Assembly: GCF_011927955.1 (NCBI RefSeq)
Contig: NZ_JAATJN010000001.1
Span: forward strand, 4,154,001-4,218,000
Length of the DNA: 64,000 bases
Direction: 5' to 3'
Source: Brevibacterium marinum
Lineage (GTDB): Bacteria > Actinomycetota > Actinomycetes > Actinomycetales > Brevibacteriaceae
Below are positions 40,645 through 49,457 of the stretch, piece by piece (positions within the stretch are counted from its first letter, which is position 1; every line of letters starts with the position of its first letter). The position numbers were made by a program, and so were the translations under genes. The notes under the pieces are model-generated. The model had not been told where the DNA came from. It searched no databases and worked only from the letters and a program-made list of their open reading frames with translations.

Positions 40645-41909
40645 GAGGATCCCTCCGCGGGGCCGGCCCCCGAAGAGCCGTCCTTCACGGGTGCAGCAGT
40701 TGCGGCGTCATCCGATGTGAACTCCGTGCGCGCCTCGGCGACGGCGGAGCTGCGCATCGTGCGGATCGCCTCGTTGATCTGGTCGATATCGACCACACCC
40801 TGATAGCGGCCGTGTTCGTCGACGACCACCGTGACGGCGTAGCGGGCGGCTACCAGTTCATTGAGCGCGTCGCTGAGAGTGGCTCGCGGTTCGATCACGG
40901 CCTGGGGCACGGAGCCGACCTGGTCGAGCCGCTCCCCCGCGCCGCGGCGAAGGTCGTCGGCTCCGGCCCACCGCACGGGCCGGCGCTCCTCGTCGAGAAC
41001 GAGGACCGCGCTGTGCTTGGAGTTGGCGAGCAGTTCATGGGCCCGCTCATGAGTGTCCTCGTTGGTCACTGTCGGCCAGCTGCCCAATTCGATCTCGCCG
41101 ACCCGTGAGAGGTTGAGCCGTTTCAGCGAGGCACCGGATCCGATGAAGTCTTTGACGAAGTCGTTCGCCGGAGCTGTGAGGATCCGTTCGGGTGTATCGT
41201 ACTGGGCGATCCGGGAGCCTTCCTGCAGGATCGCGATCCGGTCCCCCATCTTGATCGCCTCGTCGATGTCGTGGGTGACGAACACGATCGTTTTGCGGAC
41301 TTCGGACTGCAGACGCAGGAACTCGTTCTGCAGCCGGTCACGGGTGATCGGGTCGATCGCCCCGAAGGGCTCGTCCATGAGCATCACGGACGGGTCGGCG
41401 CCGAGTGCGCGGGCAACGCCGATGCGCTGCTGCTGACCGCCGGAGAGCTGCTTGGGGTATCGGTCGCGGTACTCGTCCGGGTCCATGTTCACCATCGACA
41501 TGAGTTCGTCGACACGGGTGCGGACGCGTTCGGCACTCCAGCCGAGAAGCTTGGGGACGGTGGCGATGTTCTCGCCGATGGTCATATGGGGAAACAGGCC
41601 GACCTGTTGGATGACGTAGCCGATCTGCCGACGCAGATCGTCGGCGTTGGTCGTCGTCACGTCCTGATCCTTGAGGATGATGTGCCCCGACGAGGGTTCG
41701 ATGATCCGGTTGATCATCTTCATCGTGGTGGTCTTGCCGCAGCCGGACGGGCCGACGAGAACGACGATCTCCCCTTCGTGGATGTCCATGGTGAGCGCGT
41801 CGACGGCATTGACCTTCTGTCCGGGGAAGCGCTTGGTCAGCCCTTCGAGACGGATCATGACACTGGAGTCGGTGCCGGAACCGGGCGTGGAATTCGTGGT
41901 CTGAGTCAT
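40641..41909 (-). CDS. opuCA: Quaternary-amine ABC transporter ATPase with CBS domains
   Basis: A 422-residue ATPase. Walker A is VGPSGCGKTTTMKMI, the signature LSGGQQQRIGVARAL, Walker B VMLMDEPFGAID, switch FVTHDIDEA. After residue ~270 two CBS repeats follow (for example HSAVLVLDEERRPVRWAGAD and YAVTVVVDEHGRYQGVVDID), which in OpuA/OpuC sense ionic strength or cyclic di-AMP. ATG at 41909 overlaps the stop of the first permease gene; the longer frame is rejected. Confidence 0.93.
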   Translation of the reverse strand: MTQTTNSTPGSGTDSSVMIRLEGLTKRFPGQKVNAVDALTMDIHEGEIVVLVGPSGCGKTTTMKMINRIIEPSSGHIILKDQDVTTTNADDLRRQIGYVIQQVGLFPHMTIGENIATVPKLLGWSAERVRTRVDELMSMVNMDPDEYRDRYPKQLSGGQQQRIGVARALGADPSVMLMDEPFGAIDPITRDRLQNEFLRLQSEVRKTIVFVTHDIDEAIKMGDRIAILQEGSRIAQYDTPERILTAPANDFVKDFIGSGASLKRLNLSRVGEIELGSWPTVTNEDTHERAHELLANSKHSAVLVLDEERRPVRWAGADDLRRGAGERLDQVGSVPQAVIEPRATLSDALNELVAARYAVTVVVDEHGRYQGVVDIDQINEAIRTMRSSAVAEARTEFTSDDAATAAPVKDGSSGAGPAEGSS

Positions 41910-42550
41910 CGGATACCTCGCGAAGTGGTGAGTCTCTGAACTGCGTAGAAGATGAGGTCGAACAGAACCGCCAGGATCATCACACCGACTGCTCCGCACA
42001 GCACCAGATTGACAGCGACCGGTGTGCCGACTCGGGCCAGACCGGTGAAGATCAGCTCGCCGTAGCCGGGACCGTTGACGATCGCGCCGATGGCGGCGAT
42101 GCCGAGCAGGACCAGCGTCGCCACTCTCACGCCGGTGATGATGACCGGCCAGGCCAGTGGCAGTTCGATGCGCATCAGGCGCTGGCGGCGATTGAGCCCC
42201 ATGCCTTTGGCCGATTCGATGATCGCCGGGTCGACTCCTCGCAGGCCGGTGATGGTGTTGCGCACCACCGGCAGCAGCCCGTAGAGGACGAGCGCCAGAA
42301 GGACAGGACGCCAGCCCAGACCGAGGGGACTGAGCAGCAGGATGAAGAGCGCGAACGACGGGATGGTGAGGAAGGAACCGGTCAGAGCCAGGGCCAGATC
42401 GCGGGCGCGCTCGTTCCGATAGGTCAGCACACCGATGGCCACGCCGAGGACGGTGGCGATGATCACCGCAGCGCCGACGACGATCGCGTGGGCGAGCCCG
42501 AGCTCGAGCATGTCATCGGCACGTTTGACGAGAAATTCGAAGAACCCCAT
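41906..42550 (-). CDS. opuCB: Quaternary-amine ABC transporter permease (first gene)
   Basis: A 214-residue permease with five to six helices and an EAA loop IIESAKGMGLNRRQRLMRIE. GAGGAAGG precedes ATG 42550, which is preferred to an upstream start. First gene of opuCB-CA-CD-CC, all joined by 4-nt overlaps except the last. The operon provides osmolyte uptake in parallel with the BCCT transporter at the window start. Confidence 0.9.
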   Translation of the reverse strand: MGFFEFLVKRADDMLELGLAHAIVVGAAVIIATVLGVAIGVLTYRNERARDLALALTGSFLTIPSFALFILLLSPLGLGWRPVLLALVLYGLLPVVRNTITGLRGVDPAIIESAKGMGLNRRQRLMRIELPLAWPVIITGVRVATLVLLGIAAIGAIVNGPGYGELIFTGLARVGTPVAVNLVLCGAVGVMILAVLFDLIFYAVQRLTTSRGIR

Positions 42551-42678
42551 AGGTCTACCTTCCTCATCGACGACACGGACAGCCGGGCACACGGCACTGC
42601 ATGACAGTGTAGTTCACGAACTTCCCAGCCGAGCCCAACGCATTGTCCAGGCTTGTCGCAGCCCCGACCAGACTCCGG

Positions 42679-44493
42679 TCAGTAGATCAAGCGCACCGCC
42701 GTCTCACGCAGATAGCGATCCACCAGCAGGTACGCGTCTCGTGTGAGCGCCCGCCACAGCAGCAGGGCCAGCTGCGGGTCAGCGGCCTCGAGATCCTCGA
42801 TCGCCTCGGGGGTGAGCACCATGAGCTCGACGGAGCCGACGGCCTTCTCCGTGGTCTCCTGGCGGTCGTCGCTGCCCAGGGCCAGTTCGCCGAAGGTCAT
42901 TCCGGCGCTCAAGGTGTTCAGCCGCACCCGGTCGCCCTGCGGGTCAGACGCGATCGTGTTGACCTGACCGGAGACGATGAAGTGGACTCCGCCGAATCGC
43001 TGTCCGACGCGGCGGATGATGTCGCCGTCCTCGTGGTTCCGGGGTTCCATATAACCGACCAGCCGGGTTCGCTGCCACTCGTCCAACGGTGAAAGCGCGG
43101 GACTGTCCGGGACCACAACGCGGTCCGGCTCGCCGATGTCCGCTCCCAGGGCCACGAGAAGCCGATTCTCGCAGTATTCGACCGCTCCGCCTCTGCTGAG
43201 GAAGATCGGGACTCCGGGGTCGGCAGACAGTCGCGTATCGTCGAGGAGGCCCTTGCCTTCGATGAGAATCATCTGTCGGCTGTTCGCGGCCAGTCGCCTC
43301 TCGAGGTCGTCGAGCATCTGCACGGCCAGGCTGCTGACTTCGTTGACCTGCTGCATGTCCAGCACCACGAGTGTCACCTCCTCGTCCAGATCGCTGACGG
43401 CGCGGACCAACGATTCCGTGCCGGCGAAGGCCAGGTCGCCGGTGACCTCGATGATGCGGCATCTCCCGTTGAAGCGCTCGATCACTTCGGCCTGCTCCTC
43501 GGTGCGACGGATCCGCGAAGGCAGCTGGGTGATTCCCACTCCGGTCTTCACCGTCGAGTTGCCGCCGGTCGCGGCGCGGACGAAATGCATCTCCATATCG
43601 GAGGAGAGCCGGCGGCACGTCTCGACTCCACGCACGCTGCTGCCATGGGCATCCAGCGGCGGTGAGAACACGGCCAGCCCGGCCTGTCCCGGCAGAACGG
43701 CGAGGGTGCCGCCGCCGACGCCCGATTTGGCCGGCATGCCTACGCTGCTGACCCAGGAACCGGCATCGTCGTACATGCCCGAGGTCATCATCACCGACAG
43801 CACCCGCTCGACCTGTTCGATCTCGAGTGCGGTCTCACCGGTGCGCGGGTTGGTGCCGGCGTTGGCGAGGGTCCCCGCCATCATCGCCAGGTCCCGGCAC
43901 GTGACCTGCGCCGAACATTGACGCAGATAGTTCTCCAGCGCCCGAGTCGGATCGTCGTCGATGACCCCGAACGAGCTCAGCAGGTAGGCCAGCGAGTGGT
44001 TGCGGTCGCTGTTGCGCATCTCGACGTCGAAGACAGCTTTGCTTCCGGCCAGTCGTCGACCGGCACATTTGGAGTAGAAGTCCATGATGCGCCGTGGAGC
44101 GGTCTTCCCTCCGCTGCCTTTGATCATCGACACGACCGCCAGTGCTCCCGCGTTGATCATCGCGTTGGCGGGCCGTCCCGTGCCCGGCGCCAGCGAGATC
44201 TCGTTGAAAGGGTCCCCCGAGGGTTCGACGTCGACCTTCTCGTCGACTGCCTCGATTCCGTGGTCGGCCATCGCCAGACCGTAGCTGAAGGGTTTGGAGA
44301 TCGATTGGATCGAGAAGCGCTTGTCCGAGGCGCCGACCGAATACACGTACCCGTCGACGGTGGCCAGGCAGATTCCGAAGTCCTGCGGGTCCGGTGCACT
44401 GCCTGATGGATGGATCGGGTAGGGCGTGCCCATGGTCTCGCCGCTGACGTCAGCGAGCAGCTGCTCAAGGTAGCTCTGGATCGGGGATTCCAT
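42679..44493 (-). CDS. glsA: Glutaminase with C-terminal STAS and cyclic-nucleotide-binding domains
   Basis: A 604-residue, three-domain protein. Residues ~15-305 are a serine-dependent glutaminase (GlsA, beta-lactamase-like fold) with catalytic S-x-x-K in SIQSISKPF and the block GRPANAMINAGALAVVSMI. Residues ~340-440 form a STAS domain (VTLVVLDMQQVNEVSSLAVQ). Residues ~470-600 are a cyclic-nucleotide-binding-like fold (HEDGDIIRRVGQRFGGVHFI, LSAGMTFGELALGS). It converts glutamine to glutamate and ammonia, with the added domains probably gating activity. The ammonia could in principle feed the nearby AsnB-like enzyme, but that is speculation. Confidence 0.9.
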   Translation of the reverse strand: MESPIQSYLEQLLADVSGETMGTPYPIHPSGSAPDPQDFGICLATVDGYVYSVGASDKRFSIQSISKPFSYGLAMADHGIEAVDEKVDVEPSGDPFNEISLAPGTGRPANAMINAGALAVVSMIKGSGGKTAPRRIMDFYSKCAGRRLAGSKAVFDVEMRNSDRNHSLAYLLSSFGVIDDDPTRALENYLRQCSAQVTCRDLAMMAGTLANAGTNPRTGETALEIEQVERVLSVMMTSGMYDDAGSWVSSVGMPAKSGVGGGTLAVLPGQAGLAVFSPPLDAHGSSVRGVETCRRLSSDMEMHFVRAATGGNSTVKTGVGITQLPSRIRRTEEQAEVIERFNGRCRIIEVTGDLAFAGTESLVRAVSDLDEEVTLVVLDMQQVNEVSSLAVQMLDDLERRLAANSRQMILIEGKGLLDDTRLSADPGVPIFLSRGGAVEYCENRLLVALGADIGEPDRVVVPDSPALSPLDEWQRTRLVGYMEPRNHEDGDIIRRVGQRFGGVHFIVSGQVNTIASDPQGDRVRLNTLSAGMTFGELALGSDDRQETTEKAVGSVELMVLTPEAIEDLEAADPQLALLLWRALTRDAYLLVDRYLRETAVRLIY

Positions 44494-44593
44494 GGACTCA
44501 ACTCTAAGTCAGCGCGCAACCGGTCCACCTGATGAACACTGTCTGGCATCATGCCCTCTGTGGCAGAATGACCGCAGACGCCTCAGGTGTCAC

Positions 44594-44645
44594 GGCGGTG
44601 GGGCTCGCCGTTCCCAACCTCGGTTCTCCGACAACAGTCCCTACC
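44594..44645 (+). ncRNA. Fluoride (crcB-motif) riboswitch-like aptamer
   Basis: The leader has GGCGGTGGGGCTCGCC (matching the aptamer start GGxGATGGxGxxCGCC), then CCCAACC, a TCGG/CCGA stem, and CAACAGTCCCTACC resembling the final ATGxCxCCTAC block. It lies 38 bp before the first gene of a stress protein/CrcB/CrcB operon. The 3' half departs from the consensus, so the call rests on the first half plus the gene context. Confidence 0.65.
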
Positions 44646-44683
44646 TCGACCGGCGTCAGCATGCCCAGAAGGTAGGAGTGACC

Positions 44684-45217
44684 ATGACCAGTGCCCCCGA
44701 CACAATGCCCGCGCGCCCGGAGTCGCCAGCGCACGCCTCCATCATCGTCGGCGTCGTCCCCGATCAGCCCGCGGAGGTGCTGTCCACCGCTGCCGTCTAC
44801 GCGAAGAGATTCGGTGCCGAGCTCCTCTGCGCCCACGTCGATGAATCCCGGTACACCGTCAGTGCCGGTTCCGACGGGACGGCCGTGTCGATGCCCATCG
44901 ATCCCGACACCACCGCCGAGGCGAGCGCCGAGTTCGATCCCGAACTGCGGACCCGTATCGCCTCCGCGCTGGAGAGCTCCGACGTCGAATGGTCGGTCCG
45001 TGCATTGGCTGGTGCGCCCGCACGGGAGCTGACCGACCTCGCCGAGGCGCTTGATGCACAGATGATCGTCGTCGGAGTCCGTCGGGCGGGGATCAGAGGC
45101 TCCCTCCACGAGTTCTTCAACGGTTCGGTCGCCATCCAACTGGCCCGCCAACAGCATCGACCGTTGGTCGTCGTTCCCCTGCGAGCAGAGTCGCCGGAGA
45201 TCGGGGACGGGAAGTGA
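44684..45217 (+). CDS. Universal stress protein A family
   Basis: A 177-residue UspA-type protein (HASIIVGVVPDQPAEVLSTA at the start, LDAQMIVVGVRRAGIRGSLH near the end). The usual ATP-binding G-2x-G-9x-G(S/T) block appears as GVRRAGIRGSLHEFFNGSVA, so nucleotide binding is likely. AGGAG precedes ATG 44684. It is the first gene after the fluoride-riboswitch-like leader and overlaps crcB1, suggesting a role in fluoride stress. Confidence 0.85.
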   Translation: MTSAPDTMPARPESPAHASIIVGVVPDQPAEVLSTAAVYAKRFGAELLCAHVDESRYTVSAGSDGTAVSMPIDPDTTAEASAEFDPELRTRIASALESSDVEWSVRALAGAPARELTDLAEALDAQMIVVGVRRAGIRGSLHEFFNGSVAIQLARQQHRPLVVVPLRAESPEIGDGK

Positions 45218-45681
45218 GCCGCCCCGTTCACCTGCGCCTGCCCTATCTGGGATTGGCCCTCCTCGGCGGCACCTTCGGCACTGCCGTGCGCGAAGGTCTG
45301 ACACTCACGTTCACGTCGACAGGCGACATCCCCTACGCGATCTTCGCCGTCAACGTCCTCGGTGCGTTCCTGCTCGGCCTGCTTCTCGACTCACTGGCAC
45401 GCATGGGCCCCGACGAGGGTCGCAGGCGCAGGATGCGGATCATGGTCGGGACCGGGTTCATGGGCGGGTTCACTACCTACAGTGCACTGGCTGCGGATAC
45501 GGCGGGCCTCCTCGGGGGAGGGCGTGTCGGTGTCGGGATCGCCTATGGCCTGGGTACAGTTCTCGTCGGCGGTCTCGCCACGTGGGCGGGCATCGCCACG
45601 GCGACTGTACTGCATGGCAGATCCCGCGCGGTGGCGAGGCGACGAACGTTGGATGCACCCCGGAGTGGTGATTCGCGATGA
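45214..45681 (+). CDS. crcB: Fluoride channel subunit CrcB/FluC (1)
   Basis: A 155-residue, four-helix membrane protein that lets fluoride leave the cell. Family motifs: GGTFGTAVRE in helix 1, NVLGAFLLGLL in helix 2, GTGFMGGFTTYSALA in helix 3. A basic tail follows. GTG start overlaps the stress-protein stop (GTGA). Adjacent to a second CrcB; such pairs may form heterodimers. Confidence 0.93.
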   Translation: MSRPVHLRLPYLGLALLGGTFGTAVREGLTLTFTSTGDIPYAIFAVNVLGAFLLGLLLDSLARMGPDEGRRRRMRIMVGTGFMGGFTTYSALAADTAGLLGGGRVGVGIAYGLGTVLVGGLATWAGIATATVLHGRSRAVARRRTLDAPRSGDSR

Positions 45682-46055
45682 CTCCACTGGTCTTCATAGC
45701 CCTGGCACTGGCCGGGGGCATCGGGGCCTCGGCAAGAATGCTGCTCGACGGGCTCATCAAATCGCGTGTAAGCGGCGCCGTGCCGTGGGGGACGATCACC
45801 ATCAACGTCAGCGGCTCACTCGTGCTCGGCCTGCTCACCGGGTTGGCGAGCGCTCAGCTCCTGCCCGAGGCGTGGCAGCTGATCGTCGGCACGGGGTTTC
45901 TCGGCGGCTATACGACGTTCTCGACCGCGAGCTTCGAGACCATCCGCCTCATCCAGGAGCGGAGATGGGCCGCCGGCCTCGTCAGCGCCCTGGGCACGCT
46001 CGTCCTCGCGACCGCGGCAGCCGGGCTGGGGCTGTGGGCCGGCGGGCTGACGTGA
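45678..46055 (+). CDS. crcB: Fluoride channel subunit CrcB/FluC (2)
   Basis: A 125-residue partner of the preceding gene. Motifs: GGIGASARMLLDGLI, INVSGSLVLGLLTG, GTGFLGGYTTFSTASFE. ATG overlaps the crcB1 stop (ATGA). The pore phenylalanine/serine positions look normal. The operon ends at a hairpin 3 bp downstream. Confidence 0.93.
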   Translation: MTPLVFIALALAGGIGASARMLLDGLIKSRVSGAVPWGTITINVSGSLVLGLLTGLASAQLLPEAWQLIVGTGFLGGYTTFSTASFETIRLIQERRWAAGLVSALGTLVLATAAAGLGLWAGGLT

Positions 46056-46057
46056 CA

Positions 46058-46089
46058 GGTGCGGGCAGAGCTGCCCCTCCACCCGCACC
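46058..46089. terminator. Terminator between crcB2 and the OYE gene
   Basis: GGTGCGGG pairs with CCCGCACC over a 16-nt loop, between convergent genes. No U-run. Confidence 0.6.
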
Positions 46090-46116
46090 GGCACCTATTA
46101 CCGGTTCCCGACCGAC

Positions 46117-47193
46117 CTACTTGTAGGCGCGGTGGTACTGCGCCGGCTTGTAGTCGATCTGATGCCGCAGAGCATCCGCTGCCCGGATCGGGAAGTTCGG
46201 ATCGCGCAGCGACTCACGACCCAAGAGAACGACATCCGCCTGTTCGGTCGCGAGGATGTGCTCGGCCTGGAAGGGCTCAGTCAAGAGTCCGACGGCGGCG
46301 GTCGGGATTCTCGCCTGCTTGCGGATTCCTTCGGCGAAGGTCGTCTGGTAACCGGGGCCAACGGGGATTGTGGCCATGACGTTGCCGCCGGTGGAGACAT
46401 CGACGAGGTCGACACTGTGGTCCTTCAGCCACGCGGACAACTGTGCCGTGTCATCGAGACTCAGTCCGCCCTCGGTCCAATCCGTGGCGGACAGGCGCAC
46501 GAGCACGGGAACGTCCTCACCCACCTCGGCGCGGGTGGCATCGACGACCTCGAGGAGGAAACGGGCACGGTTCTCCGGGGATCCGCCGTAGGAGTCGGTG
46601 CGAGTGTTGGACAGCGGGGAGAGGAATTCGTGGAGCAGGTAGCCGTGGGCTCCGTGGATCTCGACGAAGTCGAAGCCGGCTTCCATCGACCTGCGGGCCG
46701 AGGCGGCGAACGCCGATACGATCTCGCCGATCTCTGCTTCGCTCAGTTCGCGCGGGGCTTCCAAACCGGGGAAGGCCTCCGCCGAGGGGGCCGATGTCTG
46801 CCAGCCGCCCTCGCTCTCGGGCAGGCTGCCCTCGAAGTCAGTACCCCACTCGGGGTAGGTCGAGGCCTTGCGGCCGGCGTGGGCGAGCTGGATTCCCGCG
46901 GCCGCGCCCTGGGAGTGCATGAAGTCGACGACCGGGATCAGCGCGTCGCGCTGTTCATCGTTCCACAGGCCCAGGTCCTTCTCGGAGATCCGTGCTTCTG
47001 GGGTGACGCCGGTGGCTTCGACGATGACTGCACCGGCACCGCCGCGGGCCAGGGACCCGTAGTGGACGAGGTGCCACGGCGCGGCCATGCCGTCGAGGCT
47101 CTCGACGGAGTACTGGCACATCGGCGGGACCCAGGATCGGTTGCGGAAGGTCAGGCCACGCAGGGTGAGCGGTTCGAACAGCAGATGGGACAT
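46117..47193 (-). CDS. Old Yellow Enzyme family NADH:flavin oxidoreductase (YqjM type)
   Basis: A 358-residue FMN barrel enzyme that reduces activated C=C bonds of enones or nitro/nitrate ester compounds. The YqjM-subclass signs are PPMCQYSVESLDG (cysteine at about 26 tuning the flavin) and GIQLAHAGRKAST, with substrate-binding EIHGAHGYLLHEFLSPLSN. Divergent from the ArsR-type regulator at 47349, whose likely operator lies at 47249-47264. Confidence 0.93.
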   Translation of the reverse strand: MSHLLFEPLTLRGLTFRNRSWVPPMCQYSVESLDGMAAPWHLVHYGSLARGGAGAVIVEATGVTPEARISEKDLGLWNDEQRDALIPVVDFMHSQGAAAGIQLAHAGRKASTYPEWGTDFEGSLPESEGGWQTSAPSAEAFPGLEAPRELSEAEIGEIVSAFAASARRSMEAGFDFVEIHGAHGYLLHEFLSPLSNTRTDSYGGSPENRARFLLEVVDATRAEVGEDVPVLVRLSATDWTEGGLSLDDTAQLSAWLKDHSVDLVDVSTGGNVMATIPVGPGYQTTFAEGIRKQARIPTAAVGLLTEPFQAEHILATEQADVVLLGRESLRDPNFPIRAADALRHQIDYKPAQYHRAYK

Positions 47194-47248
47194 GCGACCC
47201 CTTGATCGTCAGTGGGTTCGAGCCACGGGAGTGGGACTCGAGATGAAG

Positions 47249-47264
47249 TACGAGATTCTTCGTA
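47249..47264. promoter_or_regulatory. Candidate operator of the ArsR-type regulator
   Basis: TACGA-GATTCT-TCGTA inverted repeat in the divergent region. It lies just upstream of TTTACC at 47273-47278 and TACAAT at 47297-47302 (18-bp spacer), a plausible promoter for the regulator. Confidence 0.45.
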
Positions 47265-47348
47265 GTTCGATGTTTACCGTACTACCAGCAAGGCCGTACA
47301 ATCAAAGGACGGCGAATCAGTGTGACGAATGCGACGAGGAGGTGGCCC

Positions 47349-47684
47349 TTGCGGACCCTTGAGCATCCCGCGCGGGATGAGATGCGGCTCGACACCGTGC
47401 TCGCGGCACTGGCCGATCCCATCCGCAGGCACATCGCCTGCCGCCTGAACGCGAATCATCACGACCATGCCTGCGTGACATTCGAGTTGCCGGTGTCGAA
47501 GTCGACCGCGACCTATCACTTCAGGACCCTGCGTGAGGCCGGCGTGATCCGCCAGGAGTACCAGGGCACCTCGATCATGAACTCGCTGCGCAAGGACGAC
47601 CTCGACGCCCGCTTCCCGGGGCTGCTCGACGCCGTGTTCACGGCCCAGGACATCGAGGGCGGGGCTGCGGTCGTCTCGGTCTGA
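47349..47684 (+). CDS. ArsR-type winged-helix regulator
   Basis: A 111-residue HTH regulator (LDTVLAALADPIRRHIACRL, ELPVSKSTATYHFRTLREAG). TTG at 47349 is chosen as start because a perfect AGGAGG lies 6 nt before it; a GTG at 47322 has no such site. No cysteine metal box of true ArsR sensors is present, so it likely senses a redox-active or small organic molecule. It is divergent from the OYE gene and probably represses it. Confidence 0.85.
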   Translation: MRTLEHPARDEMRLDTVLAALADPIRRHIACRLNANHHDHACVTFELPVSKSTATYHFRTLREAGVIRQEYQGTSIMNSLRKDDLDARFPGLLDAVFTAQDIEGGAAVVSV

Positions 47685-47745
47685 GCTGGAGAACAGTGGT
47701 TTACGAGCCTGAGACGCGAAACAGCGGCACAAGCGCGACTCTCGG

Positions 47746-48510
47746 CTACCGAGCGCTGTAACCTCCGTCTACGTGCAGCACCGTCCCAGTCGTTCCGCTG
47801 GACTGGCTCGAGAGTAGGAAGACTGCTGCGTTGGCGATCTCTGCCGGATCGTTGAGTCGTCCCGCAGGAGTTCGGGACGTCCATTCGCTGTAGGTTTCAG
47901 GAGACTCGGCCTGGAGATTGTCCAGAATCGGTGTAGCTGTGTATCCGGGCGCGATGGCGTTCACTCGGACACCGGACCTCGCCCATTCCACCCCAAGCAG
48001 CTTGGCCATATGAGCCACAGCTGCTTTGGTCGTCCCATAGGCGACGTGGGCCTCAGGGGACACCACTTTGAACCCAGCAATCGACGAGGTGACTACGATA
48101 GCCCCTGCGCCTTTGTCGATCATCCGTCTCCCGAAATCACGACAGCACCAGAAGACACCGTTGAGGTTGATGTCAACGGTCTTCAGCCACAGGTCATCCG
48201 AGTAGTCGACTGCAGCGCTGCTGGGGGCGATACCGGCGTTGGCCATGAGTCCGTAGACCGGCCACCCGTCATTTTCCAGTTGCTGGGCGCAGGACGCTAC
48301 GGCCTCAGGTTTGGTGACGTCCAATGGTTCGAAGCGAAGTGTGCCCCCGGTCGCTGCTGCAACTTCTTTCACCGCATCGTGACCGGCCTCTTCGTCGCTG
48401 TCGGTGATGACGACACGTCCACCGGCTTGTGCCAATGCTGTGGCGGTTGCCTTTCCGATCCCGCCGGCGCCTCCGGTGATGAGAAAGACGTCTCCGTGGA
48501 AATGATTCAT
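47746..48510 (-). CDS. SDR family oxidoreductase (last gene of the ketone operon)
   Basis: A 254-residue classical SDR: TGGAGGIGKATA nucleotide site, ANAG in LMANAGIAPS, catalytic S in VTSSIAGFKVV and Y-x3-K in YGTTKAAV. Acidic residue after strand 2 (VVITDSDEEAG) suggests NAD preference. Overlaps the preceding dehydrogenase by 4 nt. Likely acts on a hydroxy intermediate of the pathway. Confidence 0.9.
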   Translation of the reverse strand: MNHFHGDVFLITGGAGGIGKATATALAQAGGRVVITDSDEEAGHDAVKEVAAATGGTLRFEPLDVTKPEAVASCAQQLENDGWPVYGLMANAGIAPSSAAVDYSDDLWLKTVDINLNGVFWCCRDFGRRMIDKGAGAIVVTSSIAGFKVVSPEAHVAYGTTKAAVAHMAKLLGVEWARSGVRVNAIAPGYTATPILDNLQAESPETYSEWTSRTPAGRLNDPAEIANAAVFLLSSQSSGTTGTVLHVDGGYSAR

Positions 48511-49457
48511 CTGTCTTCCTTTCTCAGGTTCGGTTGACGCGAGTTGAGCAGTTTCATGAGCTCGAGATCGCGGTCGGCGACCGCATCGTCCCACGAGCTG
48601 AGCGGGACTTCGCGTCGCCGTGCCGCCTCCACCTCATCGATCATGGCCTCGGTCCACGCCTCGCTGGGTCCGCGACCGGAGGCCATGCGCTGATATGCGT
48701 CTCCCATGCGTTTCGCGTGTGCACGGATCCCTCCGCGGACGTTGAGATCGCTGGTGGCAAATGGGCCGAGTACTGCCCATCTCAACCCCAGCCCGTCTCT
48801 GACCAAGGTGTCGAGTCCATCCGGATCAACTGTTCCTTCACTGACCAAGGCATAGGCTTCGCGCAGAACCGCGCCTTGAAGTCTGTTGAAGACAAACCCC
48901 TCGATCTCTTGTCGGATGCGCACCGGAGTCAGATCGGCTTTCGCGTAGATCGATTCCGCCCTCGACAGCACTTCCTCTGAGGTCGCCGGATTGCCGACGA
49001 TTTCGATGATGCGCAGCAGGTACGGAGGATTGCCCGGATGGGCGATGAGCGCTCTTTCAGCTGACGTCTCAGGCACAAACCGGCTCGTGGGAATCGACGA
49101 GGACGAACTTGCCAGGATCGTGTGTGGTGAGGTCGCGGCGGTCAGGTCAGCGAAGATCTGCCTCTTCTGGACAACGTCTTCTGGCCCTGATTCCTGCACG
49201 AGAAGGGCCTCATTCACCGCCTCGGCGACTGTCGGCACGTAGTCGATGAGTCGACTGATCCGTTCGTGATCTGATCGCAGCAGTCCATACTGAGCCAGCT
49301 GAGATGCCCGGTTGCTGATAGTCTCCTGTGATCGAGCAGCGGCGCTCAGGTCAGGGTCATAGACCCGTACGCGGTATCCGGCATCGGCGAAGAGCAGCGC
49401 AAACGCACTGCCTATCGACCCGGCGCCGATGATACCGATGCGGCTCAACTGTCCCAC
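48507..49457 (-). CDS. 3-hydroxyacyl-CoA dehydrogenase family protein
   Basis: A 316-residue NAD-dependent dehydrogenase: GIIGAGSIGSAFALLFADAG nucleotide site, LASSSSSIPTSRFVPET, the catalytic His-Glu region in RALIAHPGNPPYLLRIIEIV, and a C-terminal helical domain starting EGFVFNRLQGAVLREAY. The H-P-G-N-P form resembles lambda-crystallin/gulonate 3-dehydrogenase and 3-hydroxybutyryl-CoA types. GTG at 49457, overlapping the alcohol dehydrogenase by 13 nt, with GGAGAT upstream. Confidence 0.9.
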   Translation of the reverse strand: MGQLSRIGIIGAGSIGSAFALLFADAGYRVRVYDPDLSAAARSQETISNRASQLAQYGLLRSDHERISRLIDYVPTVAEAVNEALLVQESGPEDVVQKRQIFADLTAATSPHTILASSSSSIPTSRFVPETSAERALIAHPGNPPYLLRIIEIVGNPATSEEVLSRAESIYAKADLTPVRIRQEIEGFVFNRLQGAVLREAYALVSEGTVDPDGLDTLVRDGLGLRWAVLGPFATSDLNVRGGIRAHAKRMGDAYQRMASGRGPSEAWTEAMIDEVEAARRREVPLSSWDDAVADRDLELMKLLNSRQPNLRKEDR

